NCBI RefSeq assembly: GCF_014652635.1
Contig: NZ_BMZE01000001.1
Span: forward strand, 692,051 to 756,050
Reading direction: 5' to 3'
From: Devosia pacifica
GTDB lineage: Bacteria; Pseudomonadota; Alphaproteobacteria; Rhizobiales; Devosiaceae
DNA: 64,000 nucleotides
How positions within the stretch are numbered: the first letter of the stretch is position 1; each line of letters opens with the position of its first letter. The notes beneath the pieces are model-generated. The model made no database searches. It had not been told where the DNA came from and saw nothing but the letters and a program-made list of their open reading frames with translations. The position numbers were made by a program, and so were the translations under genes. Shown piece by piece: positions 29,636-37,504 of the stretch.

Positions 29636-30349
29636 TCAGCGCAAGGGACCCAACAATTCCTGATATTCCCTTTCAGGGGTGCCATATGCATCCTGAGCGA
29701 ACAGCTCCAGCGCTTCGCGATCTAGAACTGTGATCACTCCGCGCCGGGAACGGATCATGTGCGCGCCCTCAAGAATGTGCAGAGATTCCGTCACGCTCGG
29801 TCGTCGCACAGCCAGCATCAGAGCGATAAACTCGTGCGTGAGTTCGATATCACCGTCGTCAACGCGGTCATGACACATCAGGATCCAGCGCGCCAACCGC
29901 TCCGTCACCTTATGAATCGCATTGGACTGAGCGGTATGAGCCGTCTGAAGCCAGAGCGTGTGCGCAAAGTTGAGGAACGCTTTGCGCAATCCCGCCCTTT
30001 CGTCCAGCATCATCATCATGGTGTGGACGGGGATGCGATGCCCCTGCCCGGGCACCTGCATGATGATTTTGGTAGATGAACGACGAACGCCAAGCACAGG
30101 CGCGACCGGTAGGACGCCATCACGACCGATCAGCCCGACCTCAACGCGATTACCCTCCGTCGAAACGGCCATTAGCGATCCGATACCGGTATCCGGAAAA
30201 TAGCAGAAATCAGCATCCTCGCCGGCAGCGAGGATGTCTTGCTTGTGGATGAGGCGTACGGGCTCGAGATATCCTGAGATGGCTTCGAAGTCTTCCGCTT
30301 CGAGATAGCGCAGTAGCCGGTTCTGGATGTGCGACTTTTGAAGAGCCAT
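29636..30349 (-). CDS. Crp/Fnr-family transcription regulator
   Basis: A 237-residue regulator with an N-terminal cyclic-nucleotide-binding-like beta roll (FCYFPDTGIGSLMAVSTEGNR, EVGLIGRDGVL) and a C-terminal winged helix with recognition helix in LAVRRPSVTESLHIL. It lacks the cysteines of Fnr and the full cAMP-contact set of Crp, placing it in the large group of ligand-uncertain Crp-like proteins multiplied in Rhizobiales. It is the last clear host gene before the phage attachment site. Its targets are unknown. Confidence 0.88.
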   Translation of the reverse strand: MALQKSHIQNRLLRYLEAEDFEAISGYLEPVRLIHKQDILAAGEDADFCYFPDTGIGSLMAVSTEGNRVEVGLIGRDGVLPVAPVLGVRRSSTKIIMQVPGQGHRIPVHTMMMMLDERAGLRKAFLNFAHTLWLQTAHTAQSNAIHKVTERLARWILMCHDRVDDGDIELTHEFIALMLAVRRPSVTESLHILEGAHMIRSRRGVITVLDREALELFAQDAYGTPEREYQELLGPLR

Positions 30350-30553
30350 TCTTGCGCCTCCATATTGGGCGCAAGAGCAAGCGCGCTTTGTCTCTCAGCC
30401 GTTCGCGCCCTGTTGATGTGCGAACGATCAACTAGGCATTTCACATCGCAGCGGCGACAGATAGCATCCGTCTGCTACCGTACAAAAGTCTCATCGCTTG
30501 GAACCAGCGTTGCAGACGGCTGCCACATGACAAAACGAGAGATTAGAGTTCGG

Positions 30554-30599
30554 TGGTGGGTGTACAAGGATTCGAACCTTGGACCCGCTGATTAAGAGG
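30554..30599 (-). other. attL: orphan 3' half of tRNA-Lys(CUU), prophage boundary
   Basis: Read on the minus strand this is the anticodon loop CTCTTAA (anticodon CTT), the 3' anticodon stem TCAGC, variable GGGTC, T stem-loop CAAGG-TTCGAAT-CCTTG, acceptor strand TACACCC, discriminator A and CCA (30556-30554). Homology to a tRNA stops at the anticodon loop: the bases before it (GGAGC) cannot pair with TCAGC, and no D arm follows. This is the expected duplicate left when a phage integrates into the 3' end of a tRNA gene. Because the 5' half is missing on the right, the intact gene should lie at the far end of the prophage, outside the window. The rest of the gap 30350-30717 holds nothing else I recognise. 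Confidence 0.85.
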
Positions 30600-30717
30600 C
30601 TCCTTGCCGAAGCGGATATCTCAACGTCATCATTACATTGCCGGGAGCCATTTTACAATGAGGGTTTATCCCGGGCATTGATATCGCTTCGGGAATTGGC
30701 TCAACTGTAAAACGAAA

Positions 30718-31200
30718 ATGCCCCCCTCATTACCCCGTCTCCCCTGGCAACGCTCCACCTCTGGCGACTGGTTCGTCGCTTATCCCGATGATCACCCGGA
30801 TCATGCCGCAACGGTTCGGCACATGCCTCAGGCTGTCGGGCAGGACAAATGGCAATGGAGCGTGTTCTGGGAAGGACGGTTCGGAGAGTTCGGCATGGCC
30901 CCTGATCGGCAGGCCGCAGCGGATGCGGCAACCGAAGCATGGCACCGGCTTGTCGAGACGACAGAGGTGCCGAGGGATGTGATGGGAGAGATCGATGCGA
31001 TGCTGGACCGTGCATCGGGAGGAGTGCCGGCCGACCTGCTGAGCGAAGATAGCGACTATCTGCGCCTGGTGCTGTCGCGCATACAGAAGAGGTGGGAGGC
31101 GGCGATCAAGTTTGATCGGCTGCCGCCGGGTGCGCAGCGAATCATGGAGGCGGTGTCGGCGGAGCTGTATCGGAGGCGGGTTAGCGAGAGCGATCCTTGA
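30718..31200 (+). CDS. Hypothetical phage-end protein, plus strand
   Basis: A 160-residue protein with no recognised family. The N-terminal third has an aromatic pattern (WFVAYPDD, WQWSVFWEG) that looks like a small beta domain; the rest is helical. It is the first gene inside attL and the only plus-strand gene near the left end. It overlaps the convergent membrane-protein gene by 20 bases. Its end location and orientation are those of lysogenic-conversion or moron genes, but this is inference from position only. Confidence 0.6.
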   Translation: MPPSLPRLPWQRSTSGDWFVAYPDDHPDHAATVRHMPQAVGQDKWQWSVFWEGRFGEFGMAPDRQAAADAATEAWHRLVETTEVPRDVMGEIDAMLDRASGGVPADLLSEDSDYLRLVLSRIQKRWEAAIKFDRLPPGAQRIMEAVSAELYRRRVSESDP

Positions 31201-31471
31201 GGCGCCGCTCTACCTCGTCCTCGATCTCGCGCTCGCGGGCCTCATCGGCCATGAGCGTATTGGTGCGCTGAAGAGTGGCGTTCAGCGTCTCGACGCTCGC
31301 CGCCAGGGCATTGATTGCCCGGTTATCGACCATAGCCAGCTTAAGCTCGAGGTCGTTGGGCGAACGCTCCGCCTCAGGCTTCTTGATGCCGCGACGGATA
31401 CCGAAATAGCCGAGCAGTCCGGTAATGACGACAAGCAGGCCATTGGCGAGAGCTTCATAGTCCAGATTCAC
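31181..31471 (-). CDS. Small membrane protein of the lysis module
   Basis: A 96-residue protein with one N-terminal membrane helix (GLLVVITGLLGYFGIRRG) and a long charged helical tail ending EVERRLKDRSR. The topology suits an inner-membrane spanin- or holin-like accessory, and it ends the lysis cassette behind the endolysin. No family is recognised. Its start overlaps the preceding membrane-protein gene by 17 bases, indicating coupled translation. Confidence 0.6.
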   Translation of the reverse strand: MNLDYEALANGLLVVITGLLGYFGIRRGIKKPEAERSPNDLELKLAMVDNRAINALAASVETLNATLQRTNTLMADEAREREIEDEVERRLKDRSR

Positions 31472-31943
31472 GCTTCGGTCTCCGCGTCAGGCGTTTCACT
31501 TCCCCGCCAATATCTGACGCCGAGGTGTAGACGTTTGCGAGCTCGAGCACGCAAAAGGTGCCGTATGCGATGATGGCCGTTGCCGCCCCGCCATCGTGCA
31601 GGAACGCGTCGATAAACCCGAGCGTCCATTGCGACCAGAACAAGAGGCCGGTGAGCGAAGCCAGCATCCTTAGGTGCGGCGAGAATCGAAATTGGTGGAA
31701 CGTGCCGTTGATCGTGAGAGCCGCCAGGCGCACGACGCCGATAGCCAGCAGGATTAACCCCCAGCCCTGCTCGTCGGACCACCCGGCAAGGCGTGAAAAA
31801 GACGCCGAGGTGTCGAACGTGTCGGGCTGGGTTTGGAACACCAGCCACATCCCGAACGCCGGCAGGAGCATGATCCACTCGGAGCGGCGGAACGGGAAGT
31901 GGCCGGCGATGCCGTCATAGAGCGGCTTGAGGATAATCCTCAT
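31455..31943 (-). CDS. Polytopic phage membrane protein, holin candidate
   Basis: A 162-residue protein with about four hydrophobic segments (WIMLLPAFGMWLVFQ, WGLILLAIGVVRLAALTI, LASLTGLLFWSQWTLGFI, TAIIAYGTFCVLELANVY) and a basic tail. It is 8 bases downstream of the endolysin gene, the usual place of a holin, though its length and helix count are larger than common holins. The start ATG at 31943 follows the endolysin stop; the upstream extension of the frame lies inside the endolysin gene. Function is inferred from position. Confidence 0.6.
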   Translation of the reverse strand: MRIILKPLYDGIAGHFPFRRSEWIMLLPAFGMWLVFQTQPDTFDTSASFSRLAGWSDEQGWGLILLAIGVVRLAALTINGTFHQFRFSPHLRMLASLTGLLFWSQWTLGFIDAFLHDGGAATAIIAYGTFCVLELANVYTSASDIGGEVKRLTRRPKRESGL

Positions 31944-31951
31944 GACCCGCC

Positions 31952-32821
31952 CTACTCCGCGTTGCGAGGCGCCCGGTAGGCACCGATAATAGCCGCGATC
32001 GATTGAACGATCGTGCCGACCACCACACTGAACTCTGGGCTGTTGTACGGCGCAGGCACGACATTGCTGATCACCAGCCCGCTCCAGATCGCGCCGCCAA
32101 GCGCAGCCCATTTGCCAGCCCCAACGGCCTTACTGACCTGAGCGACCGGCGACGGACGCGGGATACGGATAGGCAGATCGGTTCCGGTTGTGGGCATGAC
32201 GGTCTCCACGGTTTCGCGAATGAGGGATGGAAGGTCGATGGATGGCAGGGATGGTGCCGGGATCTTCTGGACGGGCTCGGGCACAACCGGGCTTTCCGCG
32301 ATCATATCGAGCGCTAGGGCCTCGACTTCGCTGACGCGACGGGTCCAGCCACGGCCGAAGGTCGAGAACGTCGAGAGCCCGCGCAGGAAGTCCATGCGCT
32401 TGTCGCACAGACGAGTGACGATCGTTTCGGCATCCTTGCGGCGAGAAGCTGCTACGGTCACAGGGCCGATGACTCCATCCTGAGTGACGCCGAGAACAGC
32501 CTGCAGATACCGGGCTGCGCGAGATGGGCCGCTGTTCACGGCGAAGTCGAATACAGCGTGATCGACACCGTCAGGCAGGTCGCCGGCGCGCACCTTATCC
32601 CAGTACTCTGCACGATAGACCTTCGCCGCGTCAGCGCGGGTCAGCATGCGGATATCGACTTTGTCCGTATCTCCGTCGCCATCGATATCGATGCCAAGGC
32701 GGCGGGCGGTGCCGATCGTGACGCCGAGATTGGTCGCGCCACCGGGATCTTGGGGATGGTCGACATAGCCGCCCTCATGGCTGAGGACAGCCGAAAGCGA
32801 CCGCTCGAAATTGCGGTTCAT
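31952..32821 (-). CDS. Endolysin: GH108 N-acetylmuramidase with C-terminal membrane segment
   Basis: A 289-residue lysis enzyme. Residues 1-95 are the glycosyl hydrolase 108 domain, with the catalytic Glu in SHEGGYVDHPQDPGG and TNLGVTIG following. Residues about 95-170 match the partner peptidoglycan-binding domain (DGVIGPVTV, RMDFLRGL, GRGWTRRV). A Pro-rich linker leads to a C-terminal hydrophobic stretch (WAALGGAIWSGLVISNVV, then VVVGTIVQSIAAIIGAY), which could anchor the enzyme in the membrane. There is no N-terminal signal. It cuts the glycan strands of peptidoglycan to release progeny. Confidence 0.9.
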   Translation of the reverse strand: MNRNFERSLSAVLSHEGGYVDHPQDPGGATNLGVTIGTARRLGIDIDGDGDTDKVDIRMLTRADAAKVYRAEYWDKVRAGDLPDGVDHAVFDFAVNSGPSRAARYLQAVLGVTQDGVIGPVTVAASRRKDAETIVTRLCDKRMDFLRGLSTFSTFGRGWTRRVSEVEALALDMIAESPVVPEPVQKIPAPSLPSIDLPSLIRETVETVMPTTGTDLPIRIPRPSPVAQVSKAVGAGKWAALGGAIWSGLVISNVVPAPYNSPEFSVVVGTIVQSIAAIIGAYRAPRNAE

Positions 32822-32846
32822 TATGGTCTCCAGTGATGTTGAGATG

Positions 32847-33086
32847 TCAGTGGCGGGCGTTGCCCTTGGGGTTTAGAAGCCGATAGATCGGGCGGAACAG
32901 CACCATAAGCGCCACGCAGAACGCAGCGATTGCCCACGCCCATGGCGGGAGCGCAGATTGCAAGCAGTCGAGCAGTTGCCCGTCAGAGCCGCCGTAGTCA
33001 TGAATGACACAGCAGTCACGAACACCATCGAACAGGCGCTCTATCCATTGGAAGCCGGAACAGCCGTCAGAGATTGTGTCCAGCAT
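32847..33086 (-). CDS. Phospholipase A2-like small membrane protein
   Basis: A 79-residue protein whose first half, DGCSGFQWIERLF then DCCVIHDYGGSDGQLLDCL, carries the CCxxHD core of phospholipase A2 folds plus the DGCSG calcium-loop-like start and a final paired Cys. The Tyr and Gly-Gly part (usually HDxxYxxGG) is shortened to HDYGG. A membrane helix (WAWAIAAFCVALMVLF) follows. It lies just before the endolysin. Phages can carry such proteins, possibly to disrupt the outer membrane in place of spanins. Activity is uncertain given the short loop. Confidence 0.6.
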   Translation of the reverse strand: MLDTISDGCSGFQWIERLFDGVRDCCVIHDYGGSDGQLLDCLQSALPPWAWAIAAFCVALMVLFRPIYRLLNPKGNARH

Positions 33087-33516
33087 TCCACAGATCGTCC
33101 AGTTGGCTTTCCGTCATCCCGACAAGCTGGCGAAGGTCTTCGACAAGCGGATGGTCGCGGCGATACTCAAGCGAATGGTCGATGATCGCGGATGCAACGG
33201 CCCATGATTGAGGGTCGTAGTTCTCGCTCTCCTCGTCATTGAGGCTGGCAATGTAGTCGCGGACCGTCTGCTCTTGGCCGGTCAGGCGCATCATAGCCCA
33301 GAACTGCCACGGTTGGAGCGGCGTAAGGTTGTGCGTTGGCTCTGGTACAGGTTCAGGCTCTGGCGGCTCATAAATGACAAAGCCTGCCCCGCTGATCTGC
33401 TGCTGTGAGGCGGTGCGAAACCACGAGCGCGGATGATAGACGCCGCTTGGCATCCTCACGCCCTTGTTGCCGAAGGTGCCGGGCATGTCGGTGTGGGTGT
33501 AGAGGGTCATGCTCAT
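33067..33516 (-). CDS. Hypothetical phage protein between fibre and lysis genes
   Basis: A 149-residue protein. The N-terminus (GTFGNKGVRMPSGVYHPRSWF) and a Pro/Glu spacer (PPEPEPVPEP) precede a helical C-terminal part, PLQPWQFWAMMRLTGQE. The pattern of a short C-terminal helical domain after a spacer, placed next to fibre genes, resembles tail-fibre assembly chaperones, but I do not recognise the family. Its start overlaps the previous stop by 4 bases (ATGA) and its end overlaps the PLA2-like gene by 20 bases. Confidence 0.6.
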   Translation of the reverse strand: MSMTLYTHTDMPGTFGNKGVRMPSGVYHPRSWFRTASQQQISGAGFVIYEPPEPEPVPEPTHNLTPLQPWQFWAMMRLTGQEQTVRDYIASLNDEESENYDPQSWAVASAIIDHSLEYRRDHPLVEDLRQLVGMTESQLDDLWNAGHNL

Positions 33517-33905
33517 AGTGCCTCAAATCCCACCTGGTATGAAACTCCGTTGATAAATACGACAGGAGGTGGTCCCCAAATGAAAGTCGTCCGATCCTGA
33601 GGAGCTTGATAAGCAATTGTGGCATCGGGCAACGCCGCAATCTCAATGCCATCTACAAACAAAGACAGGGACAAGATAAAAGAGTCTGCCCTTTGATCCC
33701 CATCAATGGCCATAAAAACTCTGTTGTTTGCTTCTTGAGACATGAGAATAGAAAGCACGTATCCGTCTATGGGCTGTGACAACAACTCACCCAAGCCTCC
33801 GTCCCTGAAATATCCCGTGTTATCTCCGCTGTTCTCAGCGATCATGGTGGCGGTGCCGCCCGCCGCCATCGCCATCACCGGCATAGCAAAACCTGGAAGG
33901 ATCAT
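33513..33905 (-). CDS. Hypothetical phage structural protein
   Basis: A 130-residue, beta-rich looking protein starting MILPGFAMPVMAMAAGG and ending NGVSYQVGFEAL. The ATG at 33905 overlaps the fibre gene stop by 4 bases; the frame continues upstream inside the fibre gene, so this start is preferred. Position directly after the collagen-like fibre suggests a fibre-tip or receptor-binding accessory. No motif was recognised. Confidence 0.6.
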   Translation of the reverse strand: MILPGFAMPVMAMAAGGTATMIAENSGDNTGYFRDGGLGELLSQPIDGYVLSILMSQEANNRVFMAIDGDQRADSFILSLSLFVDGIEIAALPDATIAYQAPQDRTTFIWGPPPVVFINGVSYQVGFEAL

Positions 33906-35158
33906 AGCTCGAACGCCTTCCATGTAACGTGGATCTCGGTCGAGGTTGCAGCAAACAGCGTGACCAGCAGGCCCGTTGTGCTCGTCACCGTGTCCTCGGG
34001 CAGTGGATCTTTGTAGTTCGAGCCCCACGAGATGGTGCGCTCTATCGAGTTGTTGCCGACAAGCCGGAGAACAATGGCGTCGCCCGGCTCAACGCTCGAC
34101 GGATTGGAAAGCGTCATGTTTCCTGTCAACGTACAGGTGCGAAACCAGCCGTCAGTCCAGACCAGCGATCGGGTCGATGAATAGGCGAGCGGGACGCCTG
34201 CCTTCATGCCCGTCAGCACGTCTGCGGTGAGCACCGCGCCTGCCGTTCGGGCCAAGCCGTTGGCTACGGTCGCCAACCTTACAACGCCTGCGTAGGCAGT
34301 GGTCGATAGCTGCTTCAACGCATCGAATGCAGCCGATGCAGTGCTTTGTCCGGTGCCACCGTTCGCAACGGAAAGATCAGTGCCGGACCAGTCGGAATTG
34401 TTTACGCTGGATTTAAACGCAAGCGCACCCAGAGCCGCTACAAGCTTCCCTAAAGTGTCGTATGCGGTAGCAACGCCGTCACGGATGGCGGTAAGAAACG
34501 CGGCCTGCTTAGTCGCATCGGACGTATTGTCGACATTGCCGAGGCCCACGTCTGCTTTCGCGCCTGAGGTAGCTACAGCAGCAAGCCCGCTTGTGTTGAC
34601 CACTGGATTTGCGGGGTCGCTGCTATCGATGGAAATGTTTGTGCCGCCGGCAATCGACTGTACAACACCGGGGTCACCTTGAGCTCCCTGCGGTCCAGTT
34701 TCGCCCTGCTCCCCTTGGATGCCTTGAGGCCCTTGAGCGCCGGTCTCCCCTTGCTCGCCTTGAACACCCTGTATGCCCTGCGGACCTTGATCGCCAGTCT
34801 CACCCTTGTCGCCACGGGGTATCTGGAAATTGAAGATCGCCTCAGCCGAGGTGCCTACGTTGGCGGCAGAGGCTTCTGTCCCGGCCGCGCCGGTGGTCGT
34901 GCTGCCGACAGCGATTGTGGCGGCGTCACCGGTGTCACCCTTAACGCCCTGCGGGCCCTGCTCTCCTTGAATCCCCTGCGGGCCCTGGGGCCCGGTATCT
35001 CCTGCGTCCCCTTTGTCGCCCTTATCGCCTTTCTCTCCCTGGATTCCCTGAACGCCTTGCGTTCCCTGCACCCCTGGCAGACGAATGGCGATTTGATGAG
35101 CCGGGTTCGGCGTCACGGTGATGTTGTACGCCCGCTCCGTCTGAATGCTGATGCTCAT
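33902..35158 (-). CDS. Collagen-like tail fibre protein
   Basis: A 418-residue protein. After an N-terminal attachment segment of about 30 residues comes a collagen-like Gly-X-Y tract (units such as GPQGPQGIQGEQGPQGVKG and GETGPQGAQGDPG), broken once by a non-collagen insert (TIAVGSTTTGAAGTEASAAN). A globular part with AVATSGAKADVGLGNVDNTSD and LSVANGGTGQSTASAAFDALK follows; these are typical phage tail-fibre shaft motifs. It should form a trimer that contacts the host surface. It overlaps genes on both sides by 1-4 bases. Confidence 0.88.
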   Translation of the reverse strand: MSISIQTERAYNITVTPNPAHQIAIRLPGVQGTQGVQGIQGEKGDKGDKGDAGDTGPQGPQGIQGEQGPQGVKGDTGDAATIAVGSTTTGAAGTEASAANVGTSAEAIFNFQIPRGDKGETGDQGPQGIQGVQGEQGETGAQGPQGIQGEQGETGPQGAQGDPGVVQSIAGGTNISIDSSDPANPVVNTSGLAAVATSGAKADVGLGNVDNTSDATKQAAFLTAIRDGVATAYDTLGKLVAALGALAFKSSVNNSDWSGTDLSVANGGTGQSTASAAFDALKQLSTTAYAGVVRLATVANGLARTAGAVLTADVLTGMKAGVPLAYSSTRSLVWTDGWFRTCTLTGNMTLSNPSSVEPGDAIVLRLVGNNSIERTISWGSNYKDPLPEDTVTSTTGLLVTLFAATSTEIHVTWKAFEL

Positions 35159-35493
35159 CAGGTCACCTGCAGATAAATATCGGGCGTCACGTCATCGCTG
35201 TCGGCACCGAAGATCACCTGGAGCCGAAAGCGGTTGTTGCGGCCCTTGCGCAGGGAAAGCGCGCTTGTGCGGTCAAGCAGGAAGCGGACCTTGCCTGCAG
35301 CCGCATCGGCAACAGTGATTTCGGTGTCGGCTTTGATCACATCGGGCGATGACGAGAAGATCGCGGGCGTGGCCGACGAAAGGTCAACAGGATCGCCGTT
35401 CTCGTCGGTATAGGTGAACAGCAAATCGACGGTCTCGCCATAGTTGATCTGGTCGTCGCAGGTTGCGCCTATAACGATGGGCTCGCAGGTCAT
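35158..35493 (-). CDS. Hypothetical beta-sandwich phage tail protein
   Basis: A 111-residue protein reading ATCDDQINYGETVDLLFTYT then ENGDPVDLSSATPAI, a pattern like the Ig-like or BppU-type N-terminal domains of phage baseplate proteins. The ATG at 35493 is inside the end of the preceding propeller gene (4-base overlap) and its stop overlaps the fibre start by one base. Placement between two adsorption proteins suggests a connector in the fibre complex. No family is certain. Confidence 0.6.
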   Translation of the reverse strand: MTCEPIVIGATCDDQINYGETVDLLFTYTDENGDPVDLSSATPAIFSSSPDVIKADTEITVADAAAGKVRFLLDRTSALSLRKGRNNRFRLQVIFGADSDDVTPDIYLQVT

Positions 35494-36782
35494 GCCGGCA
35501 CCTCGTTGAGAGCTTTGATCCATCCATAGTCCGGATCATCCTCGGGCACCCTGAACTGAGTGGGGTCGGTGCGAAGTCCGTCCAGAACTAGGTTTGAAGC
35601 CCCCGCAACCAGATATCGCCGGTCATTAGAAGGGTCGATAACGAGAGCGTCGAGGCTGGCCGACGACCCAGTCGGCGCAGCCGTCCATGTCGTTAAATTT
35701 GAGGAAAGCCTTGCAGTGCCTGAATCCCCAATTGCAAGATACCCATTCGCGTTGGCGATTACTGCATTGAAGTCTTGCGAGGTACCGCTCGATCGCGCTG
35801 TCCATCCCGCTAGATTGGATGAGGTGATGATAGTTCCATTGCGCCCAACTACGACGGCGGTGCCGCCATATGAGTAAACGCCGTGGAGTGTCTCGGTCGT
35901 GCCACTGGTGCGCGCGGTCCAGTTTTCTGCGTCTGGCGAAGTCAGGATCGTGCCCCCCGCGCCTACAGCGATCCAATCACTCCCGTTGTAGTGCACACCA
36001 TACAGCCAATCCGACACGCCGCTGTCCTGGACTGTGAAGGATGACCCGTCGTCGGTGGTGACGATCTGCCCGTATTCGCCCACCATGACGAACATGCCGT
36101 CGCCGTAGGCTGCGGCATTCAACCGCCCGCTTGGCGACCGTACTGTCGGCGTTGACCAGTTATCGCCATCAAGGGAGGTTGTGACGTATCCGTTGGTATC
36201 CTCACTTCCATCGAACATCAGCGCAAGATAGATCCCGCCACCGAACGCAATGTCGTTGGAGATCAGCCCGCCGGTGAAGCTGTTGCGAATGGTCCAGTTG
36301 ATGCCGTCAGAGGATGCCTGCGCATCAGTGTTTGTGAGAGCGACGAAGCCATCGTCGCTATTGGCAATCCCTTTGAAGCGCCCAGAAATCGTCCGGTTGC
36401 TCCAAACAATACCGTCAGGCAAAGATGGGAGGATGGCGGCAAGGTCAGGATAGTCGTCGCTTTCATAGAGTGCCCCATCCCGGCGCAGCCATGTCGCATC
36501 GAGTTCGCGCGCGCTCCACTTGCCGTCACCAATGCTGACTGCCGCCTGCCCAACTGTCGCGGCATCGGTGTCGGCCGTGCCGTCAGCAAGCCCTGTCAGC
36601 TTGTTACCGTTGGCGTTCTGGTCGCCCGTCCACGCCGTCCGCCCGTCTTTGTGCAGACGGTTCGTCAGACCTTGAGACAGGTCTTCGAGAGGCGGATTGT
36701 GCTGGATCGGCAGCACATCATCGCCGTCGACCACCTTGTATGAGGGAGGGAGAAAATGGGTCCCGTTTGGATCATCGGGCAA
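35490..36782 (-). CDS. Beta-propeller (BNR/Ycf48-like repeat) tail protein
   Basis: A 430-residue protein with an N-terminal tail-attachment-like segment (DLSQGLTNRLHKDGRTAWTG, GNKLTGLADGT, a common fibre pattern) and then about six to seven repeats of the type WTARTSGTTETLHGVYSYGG, each with S/T-rich turns and VAVG-like strands (IVTTDDGSSF, ILTSPDAENW, IITSSNLAGW). These match BNR/photosynthesis-stability-factor-like propellers. A sugar-binding or receptor-binding head is the likely role. It is the first adsorption gene after the internal protein genes, separated from them by the plus-strand HNH island. Confidence 0.8.
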   Translation of the reverse strand: MPDDPNGTHFLPPSYKVVDGDDVLPIQHNPPLEDLSQGLTNRLHKDGRTAWTGDQNANGNKLTGLADGTADTDAATVGQAAVSIGDGKWSARELDATWLRRDGALYESDDYPDLAAILPSLPDGIVWSNRTISGRFKGIANSDDGFVALTNTDAQASSDGINWTIRNSFTGGLISNDIAFGGGIYLALMFDGSEDTNGYVTTSLDGDNWSTPTVRSPSGRLNAAAYGDGMFVMVGEYGQIVTTDDGSSFTVQDSGVSDWLYGVHYNGSDWIAVGAGGTILTSPDAENWTARTSGTTETLHGVYSYGGTAVVVGRNGTIITSSNLAGWTARSSGTSQDFNAVIANANGYLAIGDSGTARLSSNLTTWTAAPTGSSASLDALVIDPSNDRRYLVAGASNLVLDGLRTDPTQFRVPEDDPDYGWIKALNEVPA

Positions 36783-36851
36783 GATCGTATCTCCGTTTGC
36801 ATCTTATGGCAAATAGGCACATGATTCACCAAACATTTTTGGAGAATGGCG

Positions 36852-37460
36852 ATGCCGTTTAAGAACCCGCACCCGCTCTACCAAGTTTGGCAGGCGATGC
36901 GGCGCAGATGCCTGACCCCCTCCACACCCTCATGGGCGAATTACGGAGGGCGAGGCATCAAGATTTGCGCTGAGTGGGACAGCTTTGATCGGTTCGCGGG
37001 CGATATGGGCCAGCGTCCTGATGGCTATACTCTTGAGCGAATAGACAACGATGGCGACTACACGCCCGACAACTGCAGGTGGGCGACGCGTCGCGAACAA
37101 TCCAGAAACAAGCGCGACACGAGAGTCCTCACCATTGAGGGGCAAGATTATGTTGCGTGTGAATTAGCCGAGCAGTCTGGGCACAAAACAGATACGATAA
37201 TCGAACGTGCCAAGAGAGGTTTGCCGCTTCATCAGATATTGGATCCGAAGCGTGAAACGCGAACCGACAGCTGGCGCCCAGCGATCGAGGCGCGAGTGGC
37301 AAAACAACTAGCCCGCACTCACTGCAATCATGGACACCCTTGGACGCCAGAGAACACTGGAACCTATAAGAAAGGCCGCTACTGCAGGACGTGCCACCGA
37401 ATAAAGACAGCGCGTCAGGCAGCTGAGAAGAAGAAGCGCGCGGCCCTAGTCACACCATAA
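36852..37460 (+). CDS. HNH-type homing endonuclease-like protein
   Basis: A 202-residue protein with the phage HNH-like core WANYGGRGIKICAEWDSFDRF, GQRPDGYTLERIDNDGDY and NCRWATRREQSRNKR. Such proteins often act as free-standing homing nucleases. The C-terminus has a possible zinc knuckle (THCNHGHPW then YCRTCHR). GGAG lies 7 bases before the ATG at 36852, which is preferred over the ATG at 36846. It sits on the opposite strand between a fibre gene and internal virion genes, the first of three plus-strand genes. Active-site residues look intact. Confidence 0.8.
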   Translation: MPFKNPHPLYQVWQAMRRRCLTPSTPSWANYGGRGIKICAEWDSFDRFAGDMGQRPDGYTLERIDNDGDYTPDNCRWATRREQSRNKRDTRVLTIEGQDYVACELAEQSGHKTDTIIERAKRGLPLHQILDPKRETRTDSWRPAIEARVAKQLARTHCNHGHPWTPENTGTYKKGRYCRTCHRIKTARQAAEKKKRAALVTP

Positions 37461-37504
37461 GCGCAATAGCGCTGCCGGTGCGTTTCATGCTATCGAGCCT
37501 CCTT

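Noticed and set aside
30554-30599. A complete tRNA gene at the phage boundary
   Set aside because: No D arm, 5' acceptor strand or 5' anticodon stem follows; only the 3' half is present.
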